64,000 nt of DNA from the NCBI RefSeq assembly GCF_936916975.1, contig NZ_CAKZGO010000042.1, positions 62,001 through 126,000 of the forward strand. Reading direction: 5' to 3'. A program made the translations under genes and the position numbers. Shown here in pieces: positions 9,679 to 19,302 of this stretch (position 1 is the stretch's first letter; each line of letters opens with the position of its first letter). The DNA comes from an uncultured Dongia sp. Lineage in GTDB: Bacteria > Pseudomonadota > Alphaproteobacteria > Dongiales > Dongiaceae. Below the pieces are notes generated by a model, which worked only from the letters and a program-made list of their open reading frames with translations, searched no databases and was not told the origin of the DNA.

Positions 9679-10467
9679 TCAGAGTAGCCGAAGGCTGATC
9701 GCGGCGAGCAGCACGGCGTTGAAGATCATGAGCAGCGCGAGCGGCACCCTTGTTTGGGCTCGGAAGCGCGAAGCGGCGAAACGGCTACCGTAACCGATTG
9801 CCCAGGAGAGTGGAAACGTACCGAGGGCGAAGGCCAGCATGGCGAAGGCCGCTGCCAGCGCGTCGCCGCTGGCGGCCGCGGCGACCAGCGCTCCATAGAG
9901 AAGTCCGCAGGGCAGGAAGCCCAGCAGGATACCCAGCAAGTAACCGCGTACCCCCGTAGGGTTGCGCATGAGCGCGCGGGTCACCTCGCGCAGCAGACGC
10001 ATTATGCCGGAGCCGGCGCCTGATGGAGATCCTCCAAAGGTGCCCGTCGCCGACAGGCGCCCGGCGAAGCCGGCCGGAATGGCATCCAGTTTCGCCAGAC
10101 CTTGCCACAGGAAGATCGCGGCGGCGGCCCAGAGAAGGAGAGGTGGCAACCATGTGAATGAGAGGCGTTCGCTGCCTGCGTAGACTGGCAGGGCGGCAAC
10201 AGAACCCAACATCATATAGGTCGTGGTGCGGCCGAACTGATACGGCAGCAAGGCGCCACCCGCCAGCCGCCGCCAAGCCTGTCCCTGGTCCAGCGTGCGT
10301 GCGGCCGCCAGTTCGATCGATTGCGCGGCGACCAGTGGCCCGCACATGCCGGCGCAATGCGTCACACTGCCGACGAGGCCAGCCAGGAACATCGTGAGGA
10401 TGAGAGAGCCATGGCTTTCCATCACCACCAGGCAATGCGCGCCGAGGCTTGTCGCCAAGTCAAGCAT
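9679..10467 (-). CDS. TauE/SafE-UreH family membrane protein of cbb3 oxidase loci
   Basis: A 262-residue polytopic membrane protein with about six hydrophobic helices. Near the N-terminus it has the motif VGSVTHCAGMCGP, typical of the UreH/SafE-like proteins (COG2836) that accompany ccoNOQP-GHIS operons. Related proteins are thought to move metal, probably copper, for oxidase maturation; the substrate here is unknown. The gene is divergent from the cco transcription unit and shares a 210-base intergenic region containing a perfect FixK/FNR box. It is followed after 11 bases by the MBL hydrolase. Confidence 0.8.
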   Translation of the reverse strand: MLDLATSLGAHCLVVMESHGSLILTMFLAGLVGSVTHCAGMCGPLVAAQSIELAAARTLDQGQAWRRLAGGALLPYQFGRTTTYMMLGSVAALPVYAGSERLSFTWLPPLLLWAAAAIFLWQGLAKLDAIPAGFAGRLSATGTFGGSPSGAGSGIMRLLREVTRALMRNPTGVRGYLLGILLGFLPCGLLYGALVAAAASGDALAAAFAMLAFALGTFPLSWAIGYGSRFAASRFRAQTRVPLALLMIFNAVLLAAISLRLL

Positions 10468-10564
10468 CCGAATGCTTCCGGGATGAGATGGTCATGGCAT
10501 TGCTAGCCGATTGTTTTGCCGCAGAAATCTCTCTTTTCAAAACACCCGTTACCATCGCCGCGCA

Positions 10565-10605
10565 TTGATCTGGATCAACGCCAAATCTGGCCCAGTCGGT
10601 AATTT
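10565..10605 (+). promoter_or_regulatory. FNR/FixK box and -10 element of the cco transcription unit
   Basis: A perfect palindromic anaerobox TTGATCTGGATCAA lies at 10565-10578, in the intergenic region between the divergent SafE-like gene and the DUF2189-ccoNOQP-GHIS run. At class-II spacing for the plus strand, the -10 would be at about 10601-10606. TAATTT occurs at 10600-10605, a TANNNT-type match, giving a transcript start near 10613. The same box is about 100 bases upstream of the minus-strand gene and could serve it too, though no convincing minus-strand -10 was seen. Confidence 0.82.
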
Positions 10606-10684
10606 GCGGTCTGGAAAGAGTCCGGTTCGCCCCCAGGCCGCCCGAAGAGGTGGATCCCCGGAGAATCGGACGAGGGACATGGTC

Positions 10685-11503
10685 ATGGCAAGATCCGATA
10701 CATCGCGCGACCCGGAAGGCATGCGCTACACGTCGATCATCGGCATCGACCTGGAGTTGCCGGTCAATCGGGTGACGGTCGAGCAGCCCTGGCGCTGGCT
10801 GCTGCATGGCTGGCAGGATTTCATGCGTGCCGGCATTGTCAGCGTCGCCTTCGGTATTGCGATCGCGCTGATCAGCGCGCTACTGATCTTCGGCCTGTGG
10901 CAAAGCGAATTCCGCCCCTACGCCTTCCCACTGGCGGCCGGGTTCTTTTTCATCGCGCCGTTGCTGGGTGTTGCCTTCTACGAAATCAGCCGTCGGCTGG
11001 AGAAGGGCCTGCCACTCAATATCGTCGATATCGCCTTATCGTGGCGGCCGCGCGCCGGTCAGCTTTTCACCATGGGCCTCCTCATGATGTTCCTGCATCT
11101 CGCCTGGGAACGGATTGCGATGCTGATCTATGCCGGCTTCTTTGGCGTCGAACTCGCCAGCTGGCAGCACTTCGTCAACGTCGTGCTGTTTTCGACCGAA
11201 GGTATTCCATTCCTGCTGATTGGCACCGTCACTGGCGGTGTCCTGGCCGTGATTGCCTTTTCTATCAGCGTCGTTGCTTTCCCGATGCTGATGGAGCGCG
11301 ATTGCGGCAGCCTCCGCGCAATCACCACCTCGGTATGCGCGACCCTGGTCAACTGGCGCGTCCTCATCGGCTGGGCGGCGCTCATCGTTCTGTTCACCGT
11401 CGCGGGTATCGCGACGCTTTGCATCGGGCTGGTGGTGACCATGCCCCTCATCGGGCATGCCAGTTGGCACGCTTACCGCGATCTGGTGGAGACCGAAAAA
11501 TGA
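10685..11503 (+). CDS. DUF2189 domain-containing integral membrane protein
   Basis: A 272-residue inner-membrane protein with about six hydrophobic helices; the charged N-terminal 50 residues are probably cytoplasmic. The repeated hydrophobic blocks (IVSVAFGIAIALISALLIF, FPLAAGFFFIAPLLGVAFYE) and the ending PLIGHASWHAYRDLV match the DUF2189 family, which has no known function. Family members often occur directly before cbb3 oxidase genes, suggesting a part in oxidase assembly or stability; that is inference. ATG 10685 is preferred over 10679 because GAGGGA sits 7-12 bases before it. It overlaps the next small gene by ATGA and is the first gene downstream of the FixK box. Confidence 0.8.
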   Translation: MARSDTSRDPEGMRYTSIIGIDLELPVNRVTVEQPWRWLLHGWQDFMRAGIVSVAFGIAIALISALLIFGLWQSEFRPYAFPLAAGFFFIAPLLGVAFYEISRRLEKGLPLNIVDIALSWRPRAGQLFTMGLLMMFLHLAWERIAMLIYAGFFGVELASWQHFVNVVLFSTEGIPFLLIGTVTGGVLAVIAFSISVVAFPMLMERDCGSLRAITTSVCATLVNWRVLIGWAALIVLFTVAGIATLCIGLVVTMPLIGHASWHAYRDLVETEK

Positions 11504-11751
11504 ATGATCAATCTGCCCACGCCGCCCCTGCGACAACGCAGCAGTCGGTGGACGCTGAACATGCCAGCGGTGCCGCCGGTGCGATCATGTTGGTGGTTCT
11601 GGGGATTTTCGCTCTGCTTGGGATATTCGTCATGGCCCAGGCTGTCGACGGCGTCTTCCAATTGTTTGGCGCGTGCCTGACGCTCTTTTCTATTTTCATG
11701 CTGTTCCGCGTCATTGCTCTTCTGCTGCCCCATCACAGCAGCGACATCTGA
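11500..11751 (+). CDS. Small membrane protein between DUF2189 gene and ccoN
   Basis: An 83-residue protein of no recognised family. The first 25 residues are polar and Ala/Gln-rich. Two hydrophobic helices follow ([20 protein letters not shown] and [21 protein letters not shown]), and the tail is short with HHSSD. The ATG overlaps the stop of the DUF2189 gene, and ccoN starts 11 bases after its stop, so it lies within the oxidase transcript. A role as an oxidase-associated small subunit or assembly helper is possible but is guilt by association. It is distinct from CcoQ, which is present further on. Confidence 0.65.
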   Translation: MNDQSAHAAPATTQQSVDAEHASGAAGAIMLVVLGIFALLGIFVMAQAVDGVFQLFGACLTLFSIFMLFRVIALLLPHHSSDI

Positions 11752-11762
11752 AGGATTATCCG

Positions 11763-13217
11763 ATGACACAATCTCGGGCAGGCGTCATGCCATCCTACAA
11801 CGAACAGATTGTCCGCATGTTCACCATTGCCTCCATGTTCTGGGGCGTGGTGGGCTTCCTGGTCGGCGTGGTCATCGCCTTCCAGCTGGCCTTCCCGGCG
11901 CTCAATCTGGGTCTGGAATGGACTTCATTCGGGCGCTTGCGGCCACTGCACACCTCGGCTGTCATCTTCGCCTTCGGCGGCAATGTGCTGCTCGGCACCA
12001 GTCTCTTCGTCGTGCAGCGGACTTGCCGTACGGCGTTGTTCGGCGGGCCGCTGATGGCGGAGTTCCTGTTCTGGGGCTACCAGCTGTTCATCGTGCTGGC
12101 GGCGAGTGGCTATGTACTGGGCATTACCGGCGGTACAGAATATTCCGAACCCGAATGGTACACCGATCTGTGGCTGACCTTGGTCTGGGTGGTCTACCTG
12201 CTGATCTTCCTCGGCACATTGATGAAGCGGAAAGAGCCGCATATCTATGTCGCCAACTGGTTCTATCTCGCCTTCATCGTCACCGTGGCGATGCTGCATA
12301 TCGGCCGCAACCTCTCAATGCCGGTCTCCTTTCTTGGCACCAAGAGCTATTCGCTGTTTGCCGGCGTACAAGATGCAATGCTGCAATGGTGGTATGGCCA
12401 CAACGCCGTGGGCTTCTTCCTGACCGCCGGCTTCCTCGGCATCATGTACTACTTCGTGCCGAAGCAGGCCAACCGACCGGTCTATTCCTACCGCCTGTCG
12501 ATCGTGCATTTCTGGTCACTTATCTTCCTCTACATCTGGGCCGGTCCGCACCACCTCCATTATACCTCGCTGCCGGATTGGACGCAGTCGCTTGGCATGG
12601 TGTTTTCCATCATGCTGTGGATGCCCAGCTGGGGCGGCATGATCAACGGCCTAATGACTCTGTCCGGCGCCTGGGACAAGCTCCGCACCGATCCGGTGCT
12701 GCGCTTCCTGGTGACGTCGATCGGTTTCTACGGCATGTCGACCTTCGAAGGTCCAGTGATGTCGATCAAGGCTGTGAACAGTTTGAGCCACTATACCGAC
12801 TGGACAATCGGGCATGTGCATTCCGGTGCGCTTGGCTGGGTCGCCTTCGTCAGCTTCGGTGCCATGTACTACATGGTTCCCGTTCTGTGGAAGCGCGAGC
12901 GGCTCTACAGTTCGCGCCTGGTGGAGTGGCATTTCTGGATCGCCACCTTCGGCATCGTTCTCTACATCGTGTCGATGTGGATCTCCGGGATCATGCAGGG
13001 TCTGATGTGGCGCGCCTATGACAGCCTTGGCTTCCTGCAATATTCCTTCGTCGAAACGGTTGCCGCGATGCATCCCTATTACGTCGTGCGTGGTTTCGGC
13101 GGTGTCCTCTTCCTGATTGGGGCTCTCATCATGACTTACAACCTCATCCGGACGATGCGTGGCGATGTGCGGCAAGAACGCAGCATCGGTAGCACCGTTG
13201 CCGTTGCGCAAGCCTAA
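11763..13217 (+). CDS. ccoN: cbb3-type cytochrome c oxidase subunit I
   Basis: Catalytic haem-copper subunit of the high-affinity terminal oxidase, which reduces oxygen to water. It has 484 residues and twelve predicted membrane helices. Haem and CuB ligand regions are visible in [45 protein letters not shown] and [10 protein letters not shown]. The length is typical for proteobacterial CcoN. ATG 11763 follows AAGGAT; longer in-frame extensions overlap the preceding small gene. Expression should be microaerobic through the FixK box at 10565. Confidence 0.97.
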   Translation: MTQSRAGVMPSYNEQIVRMFTIASMFWGVVGFLVGVVIAFQLAFPALNLGLEWTSFGRLRPLHTSAVIFAFGGNVLLGTSLFVVQRTCRTALFGGPLMAEFLFWGYQLFIVLAASGYVLGITGGTEYSEPEWYTDLWLTLVWVVYLLIFLGTLMKRKEPHIYVANWFYLAFIVTVAMLHIGRNLSMPVSFLGTKSYSLFAGVQDAMLQWWYGHNAVGFFLTAGFLGIMYYFVPKQANRPVYSYRLSIVHFWSLIFLYIWAGPHHLHYTSLPDWTQSLGMVFSIMLWMPSWGGMINGLMTLSGAWDKLRTDPVLRFLVTSIGFYGMSTFEGPVMSIKAVNSLSHYTDWTIGHVHSGALGWVAFVSFGAMYYMVPVLWKRERLYSSRLVEWHFWIATFGIVLYIVSMWISGIMQGLMWRAYDSLGFLQYSFVETVAAMHPYYVVRGFGGVLFLIGALIMTYNLIRTMRGDVRQERSIGSTVAVAQA

Positions 13218-13235
13218 GACAGGAAAGGGCTTGTC

Positions 13236-13982
13236 ATGATCAAACACGAACGTTTTGAAACCAATTCCATCGTCCTGCTGGTAGGCATCCTGCTGACGGT
13301 TGCTATCGGCGGGCTGGTGGAAATCGTGCCGCTCTTTACGATCGGCGAGACCATTGAGAAGGTCGAAGGCGTGCGACCTCTCAGTCCACTCGAGCTCGCC
13401 GGACGTAACATCTACATTGCGGAGGGCTGCTACAACTGCCACAGCCAGCAGGTGCGGCCGTTCCGCGACGAGGTGGAGCGCTATGGCCATTACAACCTGG
13501 CGGCCGAGAGCATCTATGATCATCCGTTCCAATGGGGTTCGAAGCGCACTGGGCCGGATCTCGCCCGGGTCGGCGGCAAGTACTCCAATGACTGGCAGGC
13601 GGCACATCTCATCGACCCGCGTTCTGTCGTGCCGGAATCGATCATGCCGACCTATCCGCATTTGGCCAGGCAGGATGTCGAACCGGCGGAAATCGGTGCT
13701 GATCTCCATGCGTTGTCGATCGTTGGCGTTCCATATTCGGAAGAGATGATCGCAGAAGCGGCGGCCGATATGGTCGCGCAGGCGACGCCGGATGCCGATA
13801 CCGAAGCACTGCTGAGGCGCTACCCAAAGGCGGCCATCGGCGATCTCGATGGCGATCCCACCCGCGTCACCAAGATGGACGCTTTGGTCGCTTATCTGCA
13901 ATCGCTGGGGCGCATGGTCGACTTCACGACATATCGACCGGAACTTGCCGGCGAAGCGACAACTGAAGGGAGCCAGCCATGA
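13236..13982 (+). CDS. ccoO: cbb3-type cytochrome c oxidase subunit II (monohaem cytochrome c)
   Basis: Membrane-anchored cytochrome c subunit of 248 residues. One N-terminal helix (about 11-30) anchors the periplasmic domain. The haem c site is CYNCH at residues 65-69, followed by SQQVRPFRDE typical of CcoO. The axial Met is likely in the IMPTYPHL segment. ATG 13236 is preceded by GGAAAGGG. Its stop overlaps ccoQ by ATGA, placing it firmly in the operon. Confidence 0.97.
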   Translation: MIKHERFETNSIVLLVGILLTVAIGGLVEIVPLFTIGETIEKVEGVRPLSPLELAGRNIYIAEGCYNCHSQQVRPFRDEVERYGHYNLAAESIYDHPFQWGSKRTGPDLARVGGKYSNDWQAAHLIDPRSVVPESIMPTYPHLARQDVEPAEIGADLHALSIVGVPYSEEMIAEAAADMVAQATPDADTEALLRRYPKAAIGDLDGDPTRVTKMDALVAYLQSLGRMVDFTTYRPELAGEATTEGSQP

Positions 13983-14152
13983 GCCTGCTCGACCTTTCAC
14001 ATATGGCGCGTGAATTGTGGGTTGTCTGGTTGCTGATCATTTTCGCCGCAATCATTTTTCATGCCTATCGTGGTCGCAACAAGGACCGTTTCGAGGACTG
14101 CGCTCAGATACCCTTTCGTGAAGATTCCGAGGAGATGAACAATCATGGCTGA
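13979..14152 (+). CDS. ccoQ: cbb3-type cytochrome c oxidase subunit IV
   Basis: A 57-residue small subunit with one membrane helix (ELWVVWLLIIFAAIIFHAY, about residues 12-30) and a short charged tail. It lies between ccoO and ccoP as in other cbb3 operons and overlaps ccoO by four bases and ccoP by eight. CcoQ stabilises the complex and the interaction with CcoP in other bacteria. Its small size makes it easy to miss in automatic annotation. Confidence 0.92.
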   Translation: MSLLDLSHMARELWVVWLLIIFAAIIFHAYRGRNKDRFEDCAQIPFREDSEEMNNHG

Positions 14153-15014
14153 AGTCGAACGTGATCTCGCCACGGGCGTTCAAACCACCGGCCATGAATG
14201 GGACGGGATCAAGGAGCTCAACAACCCGCTGCCGCGCTGGTGGCTGCTGGTGTTCTATGCCTGTGTGATCTATGGGCTGGCATATACCGTGTTCTATCCT
14301 GCCTGGCCGAGCCTCAGCGGGTACACCAAGGGCGTCCTTGGCTACAATTCGCATGCCGATTACTATACCGAGGTGGCGGGTGCGGCCGAAGCGAAGAAGC
14401 AGTTCACGGACCGCATCGCCGCCATCGGTGTTGCGGAGATTGCTCAGGATCCACAGTTGCTCGAATTCTCGCTGGCCGGTGGCCAGGCGGTGTTCAATGA
14501 AAACTGCGCCCAGTGTCATGGTGTCGGCGGGCAGGGCCAACGCTTCTATCCCGTCTTGGCCGATGACAACTGGATCTGGGGTGGAAAGCTCGCTGATATC
14601 GAGCAGACAGTGCGCCATGGCATTCGCCATCAGGACGACCCAGACACCCGTCAAGCGCAGATGCTGCGCTTTGGCGCCGACGAAATCCTCGACAAGGCAC
14701 AGGTCACCGATGTCACGGAATATGTCGTCGGCCTCAGCGGCGGTGATGCGGATGCCGTTGCAGCCGAGCGCGGTGCCAAGGTGTTTGCCGAGAACTGTGC
14801 TGCTTGCCACGGTGCGGGCGGTGCGGGCAATCAGGAGCTTGGCGCCCCCTCGCTTGTTAACAAGATCTGGCAGTTTACCGGCGACCGCGCCAGTTTCGCG
14901 GCCCAGATCAACTCGCCGCGCCATGGTGTGATGCCGGCCTGGCAGGGACGGCTCAGTGACGACCTGATCAAGATGGTGACGGTCTATGTGCACAGCCTCG
15001 GTGGCGGGCAGTGA
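14145..15014 (+). CDS. ccoP: cbb3-type cytochrome c oxidase subunit III (dihaem cytochrome c)
   Basis: A 289-residue membrane-anchored dihaem cytochrome that passes electrons to CcoO/CcoN. An N-terminal domain with one helix (about 31-52) leads to two cytochrome c domains, with haem sites CAQCH at 121-125 and CAACH at 218-222. The ending WQGRLSDDLIKMVTVYVHSLGGG is typical. GAGGAG lies seven bases before ATG 14145, inside ccoQ. Both haem motifs are intact. Confidence 0.97.
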   Translation: MAEVERDLATGVQTTGHEWDGIKELNNPLPRWWLLVFYACVIYGLAYTVFYPAWPSLSGYTKGVLGYNSHADYYTEVAGAAEAKKQFTDRIAAIGVAEIAQDPQLLEFSLAGGQAVFNENCAQCHGVGGQGQRFYPVLADDNWIWGGKLADIEQTVRHGIRHQDDPDTRQAQMLRFGADEILDKAQVTDVTEYVVGLSGGDADAVAAERGAKVFAENCAACHGAGGAGNQELGAPSLVNKIWQFTGDRASFAAQINSPRHGVMPAWQGRLSDDLIKMVTVYVHSLGGGQ

Positions 15015-15045
15015 TACGGCGGCTACATAAAGTACTGCATATGAC

Positions 15046-16464
15046 ATGACGATCCAGGATGCACAGCCCAAGAGTCTTTTTGCGGCACAGGAAAAAATCT
15101 ATCCGCAACGCGTGTTCGGAAAATTCCGGCTGATCAAGTGGCTGGCGCTGGGTATCCTGCTCGGCCTCTATTACATCATGCCGTGGCTGCGGTGGGACCG
15201 CGGCCACGGCGTGCCGGATCAGGCACTGCTGGTCGACCTCACCGGTCGGCGCGCCTATTTCTTCTGGATCGAGATCTGGCCGCAGGAAGTCTATTATTTC
15301 GCCGGCATTCTCATGCTGGGTGCCTTCGGGCTGTTCTTCGCGACTGCCCTGCTGGGACGTGTTTGGTGCGGTTTCACCTGCCCGCAGACGGTCTGGACGG
15401 ATCTCTTCCTGTTCGTCGAGCGCTGGATCGAGGGCGACCGCAACAAGCGCATGAAGCTCGACAAAGAGCCTATGAGCTTCCGCAAGGCTGGGCAGAAGGT
15501 TGCCAAGCATGGGGTCTGGCTGCTGATCGCCTTGCTCACAGGCGGTGCCTGGGCGATGTATTTCAACGATGCGCCGACATTGGTTCGGGATTTCCTCACC
15601 GGTCAGGCGAGTACGACGCAATATGGGTTCATCGCCCTCTTCACCGGCACCACCTATCTCCTCGCCGGCTGGGCCCGTGAACAAGTTTGTATCTACATGT
15701 GCCCCTGGCCGCGCTTTCAGGCGGCGATGTTTGACGAACGCACCCTGTTGGTCACCTACGAAGAGTGGCGCGGCGAGCCCCGCGGCAAGGTCAAAGCGCT
15801 GGCGGCCGATGGTACGAAGCTTGGCGACTGCATCGATTGCGGTCTCTGCTATCACGTCTGCCCCACCGGCGTCGATATTCGCCTTGGACAGCAATTGGCC
15901 TGTATCGGCTGCGGCCTATGCATCGATGCCTGCAACGGCATCATGGAAAAGGTCGGCCGGCCCGCCAACCTCATCACCTATGATTCGCTGTACAACCAGG
16001 CACAGCGCGCCGACGGACTACCGGCAAAGCACCGCTTCGTGCGGCCGCGGACGATCTTCTATGCGATCGTGATCATGCTGATCAGTGCCGCCATGGTGGT
16101 CTCGCTGGGCTGGCGGTCGCGGCTCGATGTCTCTCTGCAGGCGGATCGCTCGCCCATCTTCGTGCGGTTGAGCAACGGCGACATCCAGAATGGCTACAGC
16201 ATCAAGATCCTGAACATGGTGCGCGAAAATGCGCAATACGACATCAAGGTCACCGGCATAGATCAGCTCAAGTTGAAAGTGATCGGCCAGCCGGCGGCAT
16301 TGGTGACAGTACCCGGGGATTCCGTCGGCACCTTCCGCATTCTGCTGCACGCACCGGCCGCTTCCCTTGGCGACGAGTCAACCCCCATCACGGTGACGAT
16401 CGAGGATCAGACAACCCATGAAACAAGCAGCCATGACGCCGTCTTCCGCGGCCCAGCCAATTAG
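15046..16464 (+). CDS. ccoG: cbb3 oxidase assembly ferredoxin CcoG (RdxA/FixG)
   Basis: A 472-residue membrane Fe-S protein required for maturation of the CuB centre, probably by reducing copper. Five membrane helices carry the cysteine pairs WCGFTCPQTVW and CIYMCPWPRFQ. Two [4Fe-4S] ferredoxin motifs follow (CIDCGLCYHVCP and CIGCGLCIDACN). The C-terminal periplasmic Ig-like domain corresponds to FixG_C. ATG 15046 has only a weak ribosome site, 31 bases after ccoP, so translation may depend on coupling. The last 47 bases overlap ccoH. Confidence 0.95.
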   Translation: MTIQDAQPKSLFAAQEKIYPQRVFGKFRLIKWLALGILLGLYYIMPWLRWDRGHGVPDQALLVDLTGRRAYFFWIEIWPQEVYYFAGILMLGAFGLFFATALLGRVWCGFTCPQTVWTDLFLFVERWIEGDRNKRMKLDKEPMSFRKAGQKVAKHGVWLLIALLTGGAWAMYFNDAPTLVRDFLTGQASTTQYGFIALFTGTTYLLAGWAREQVCIYMCPWPRFQAAMFDERTLLVTYEEWRGEPRGKVKALAADGTKLGDCIDCGLCYHVCPTGVDIRLGQQLACIGCGLCIDACNGIMEKVGRPANLITYDSLYNQAQRADGLPAKHRFVRPRTIFYAIVIMLISAAMVVSLGWRSRLDVSLQADRSPIFVRLSNGDIQNGYSIKILNMVRENAQYDIKVTGIDQLKLKVIGQPAALVTVPGDSVGTFRILLHAPAASLGDESTPITVTIEDQTTHETSSHDAVFRGPAN

Positions 16465-16930
16465 GCGTGCTTTGTGGATTCCGGGGATCTTCGTCCTCGG
16501 TTTCCTCATCGTCATCGCGGTCAACGGCATTCTGATTGTCACCGCCGTGAGCAGCTTCAGTGGTCTGGAGACAGACAGTGCCTATGACAAGGGCTTGCAA
16601 TATAATCAGGCACTGGCAGGGGCAGCGGCCAACGCCCGCACTGGCTGGCGTGCCGAGCCGCTTGTAACCGCAGCGACGGGAACGGACCGCAAGCTGGAAA
16701 TCATGGTCACCGATCGTGATGGCAAGCCGGTGACTGGATTGACGATGGAAGCCTATCTGGTCCGCCCGACCAATGCGGGGATGGATACTGCCCTCACGCT
16801 GATCGATCTTGGCGCCGGCCGCTACGGCGTAGCGTTCACCCCCGAAGCGCTCGGAAATTGGGATTTGCGGCTGAAAGCACGCCGCGGTGACATTGCCTGG
16901 CAACAGGCGCAAAGGATATTCCTGCAATGA
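16418..16930 (+). CDS. ccoH: cbb3 oxidase assembly protein CcoH (FixH family)
   Basis: A 170-residue FixH family protein with one N-terminal helix (IPGIFVLGFLIVIAVNGILIV, about 21-41). A periplasmic beta-rich domain contains ETDSAYDKGLQYNQAL, the family hallmark for FixH. It helps assembly of the oxidase with the CcoI copper pump. The start lies 47 bases inside ccoG and the stop overlaps ccoI by ATGA. Confidence 0.93.
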   Translation: MKQAAMTPSSAAQPIRRALWIPGIFVLGFLIVIAVNGILIVTAVSSFSGLETDSAYDKGLQYNQALAGAAANARTGWRAEPLVTAATGTDRKLEIMVTDRDGKPVTGLTMEAYLVRPTNAGMDTALTLIDLGAGRYGVAFTPEALGNWDLRLKARRGDIAWQQAQRIFLQ

Positions 16931-19302
16931 TCCTGCCTGTGCGCCAGCTAGACCGGGTCGCAGAAAAATGCCTGCATTGCGGCAACGACATTGCCGTCAA
17001 TGAGAGCTACTGCTGCGCCGGATGCAAGGCGGCGCATCAACTGATCGGCGAACTGGGCCTGGGTGCCTATTACCAGCGCCGCGTTCTCGACGGCGCGCAA
17101 CGCAAGCCGCGGCCGGACGACACCCACCAGATGAGTGACCTCACGGCCTGGGTCCGGGCGATCGACGACAAGTCCAGCGAACTCACGCTGATGGTGGACG
17201 GACTGCATTGCGGCGCCTGCGTCTGGCTGATCGAGCAGTTCCTGCTGAATCAGAAAGGCGTCATCAGCGCACGGGTATCGCTCACGACGCGGCGATTGTC
17301 ACTGCGCTGGGAAAACGCGGTCAGCCAGCCCGAGGCGCTGGTTGCCGGCGTCCAGGGCCTGGGCTACCGGCTGGTGCCGATAGACCCCACCTGCCTTGCC
17401 AGCCGGGACGAAACGGAGGTCAAGCAGCTGCTGCGTTATCTCGCGGTCGCTGGCTTTGCGGCCGGCAATATCATGCTGCTGTCGATTTCCGTCTGGCTTG
17501 GCGCGGATGCTGCGACCAGGGATCTGCTCCACTGGGTCTCGGCGATGATCGCCATCCCGGCCATTGCCTATGCTGGCCGGCCATTCTTCCGATCGGCTTG
17601 GTCCGCCTTGCGCGCTGGGCGCACAAATATGGACGTACCCATTTCGCTCGCCGTGATCCTGGCACCTTCCCTCAGCTTGTTCGAGACTTTCACCGGTGGA
17701 CAGCACGCCTATTTCGATTCTGCGACAACCTTGCTGTTCTTCCTATTGATCGGTCGCTTCCTCGATCATCGGGCGCGGCGGGCGGCGCGGGCGACGGCTG
17801 AGCAACTTCTCGCCCTCAACGCCGAGGCGGCCACATTGATCGACAGCGACGGCAGCCTGCGCGATGTCCAGCCACGCCAGTTGCTGGCCGGACAGCGTGT
17901 TCTCGTTGTGGCCGGTGGTCGCATCCCTGCCGATGGTAAGGTGCTTTCCGGCAACAGTCGCATCGACCTGCAGATGATCTCAGGTGAGTCGCTGCCAGTA
18001 GACGCCGGCCTCGGCACGGACGTGTTCGCCGGCACACTCAATCTTGAAGCGCCCCTGACTGTGATGGTCGAGCGGGTCGGCGAGGCGACGCTGCTCGCCG
18101 ACATCATCCGACTGATGGAAGCGGCGGAAACGCGACGCGGACGCTTCGTGCGCATCGCCGAGCGGGTGGCACGGTTCTATTCCCCGGTTGTTCATCTGAC
18201 GGCATTGCTGAGCTTCCTCGCCTGGGTCTTCGTTGGTGGTATGGCCTGGCAGGATGCCATGCTGATCGCGATTGCCGTCTTGATCATCACCTGCCCCTGT
18301 GCGCTTGCGTTGGCAGTCCCGGCTGTTCAGGTCGTTGCCAGCCAGCGGCTTCTGAAATCCGGCATTCTGCTGAAGGCACCAGATGCGCTGGAGCGCTTGC
18401 GGCAGGTCGACCACGTTCTGCTCGATAAGACCGGTACACTGACCATCGGCCGCCCGACCCTGGATAGCTGCAGCGATCCCGGCCGGTTGGCCAAGGCCGC
18501 CTCGATCGCCAGCAACAGCCGTCATCCGCTGGCTGCCGCTCTGCGCCGCGCGGCTGGATTGGTGGTGGCCCTTGATGGCGTGCGCGAAATCCCGGGACAG
18601 GGACTGGAATGGGCCGGGTCTGACGGGGTGTGGCGGTTGGGCAGTACGCGTTTCACCGGCCAGGCTGAAACTGCGACGGCCGCGATGACCTTGTGGCTGG
18701 TCGACCCGGCCGGACAAGCCACGTCATTCCATTTCGTCGATCCCTTGCGCCGCGATGCCGCCGAGATCATCGCGCAGTTGAAGGCGATCGGGCCAGTTGA
18801 GATCTGGTCCGGTGATCGCTCTGCCACAGTGGGCGCCACGGCGGCCTTGGTCGGTATCGATGACTGGCACGCACAGCAAATGCCGGCCGACAAAGTGCGT
18901 CGCCTGGAAGACCTGCGTGCCCAGGGCAAGCATGTGCTGATGATCGGCGATGGAATCAATGATGCGCCGGCCTTGCGCGCTGCCACGGTCTCAATGGCGC
19001 CAGCCAATGCCGCGGAAATTGCGCAGAACGCCGCCGATCTGGTGTTTCAGGGTGATCTGCTGGCACCGGTCATCACGGCGCGGCGGATGGCCAGGGTCGT
19101 GGACCGCCTTGTACGCCAGAACCTGATCATTTCGCTCACCTACAACCTGGCCGCGGTGCCGTTGGCCATTCTGGGACTGGTGACGCCCCTGGTCGCCGCA
19201 GTGGCGATGTCAAGTTCCTCGATCATCGTCGTGCTGAACGCCCTGCGTGCCGGTCGGTTGAAGACGGATCCCGTTGCAACGACGACGGACACGCCTGCAT
19301 GA
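16927..19302 (+). CDS. ccoI: Copper-exporting P1B-type ATPase for cbb3 assembly
   Basis: A 791-residue FixI/CcoI pump that supplies copper for the CuB site. The N-terminus has a cysteine-rich element (CLHCGND at 15, then CCAGC at 29-33) followed by a heavy-metal-associated domain with GLHCGAC (Cys95, Cys98). Eight membrane helices include the CPC ion site near residue 457. DKTGTLTIG is at about 501, with an HP motif (SRHPLAAAL) and GDGINDAPAL. The first cysteine element is the FixI-type domain and separates it from export-only CopA pumps. It overlaps ccoH and ccoS by four bases each. Confidence 0.95.
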   Translation: MILPVRQLDRVAEKCLHCGNDIAVNESYCCAGCKAAHQLIGELGLGAYYQRRVLDGAQRKPRPDDTHQMSDLTAWVRAIDDKSSELTLMVDGLHCGACVWLIEQFLLNQKGVISARVSLTTRRLSLRWENAVSQPEALVAGVQGLGYRLVPIDPTCLASRDETEVKQLLRYLAVAGFAAGNIMLLSISVWLGADAATRDLLHWVSAMIAIPAIAYAGRPFFRSAWSALRAGRTNMDVPISLAVILAPSLSLFETFTGGQHAYFDSATTLLFFLLIGRFLDHRARRAARATAEQLLALNAEAATLIDSDGSLRDVQPRQLLAGQRVLVVAGGRIPADGKVLSGNSRIDLQMISGESLPVDAGLGTDVFAGTLNLEAPLTVMVERVGEATLLADIIRLMEAAETRRGRFVRIAERVARFYSPVVHLTALLSFLAWVFVGGMAWQDAMLIAIAVLIITCPCALALAVPAVQVVASQRLLKSGILLKAPDALERLRQVDHVLLDKTGTLTIGRPTLDSCSDPGRLAKAASIASNSRHPLAAALRRAAGLVVALDGVREIPGQGLEWAGSDGVWRLGSTRFTGQAETATAAMTLWLVDPAGQATSFHFVDPLRRDAAEIIAQLKAIGPVEIWSGDRSATVGATAALVGIDDWHAQQMPADKVRRLEDLRAQGKHVLMIGDGINDAPALRAATVSMAPANAAEIAQNAADLVFQGDLLAPVITARRMARVVDRLVRQNLIISLTYNLAAVPLAILGLVTPLVAAVAMSSSSIIVVLNALRAGRLKTDPVATTTDTPA

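Noticed and set aside
12651-14000. A 449-codon open frame on the minus strand opposite ccoN/ccoO
   Set aside because: It is an antisense shadow of strongly conserved oxidase genes, with low-complexity His/Asp-rich translation and no family resemblance.
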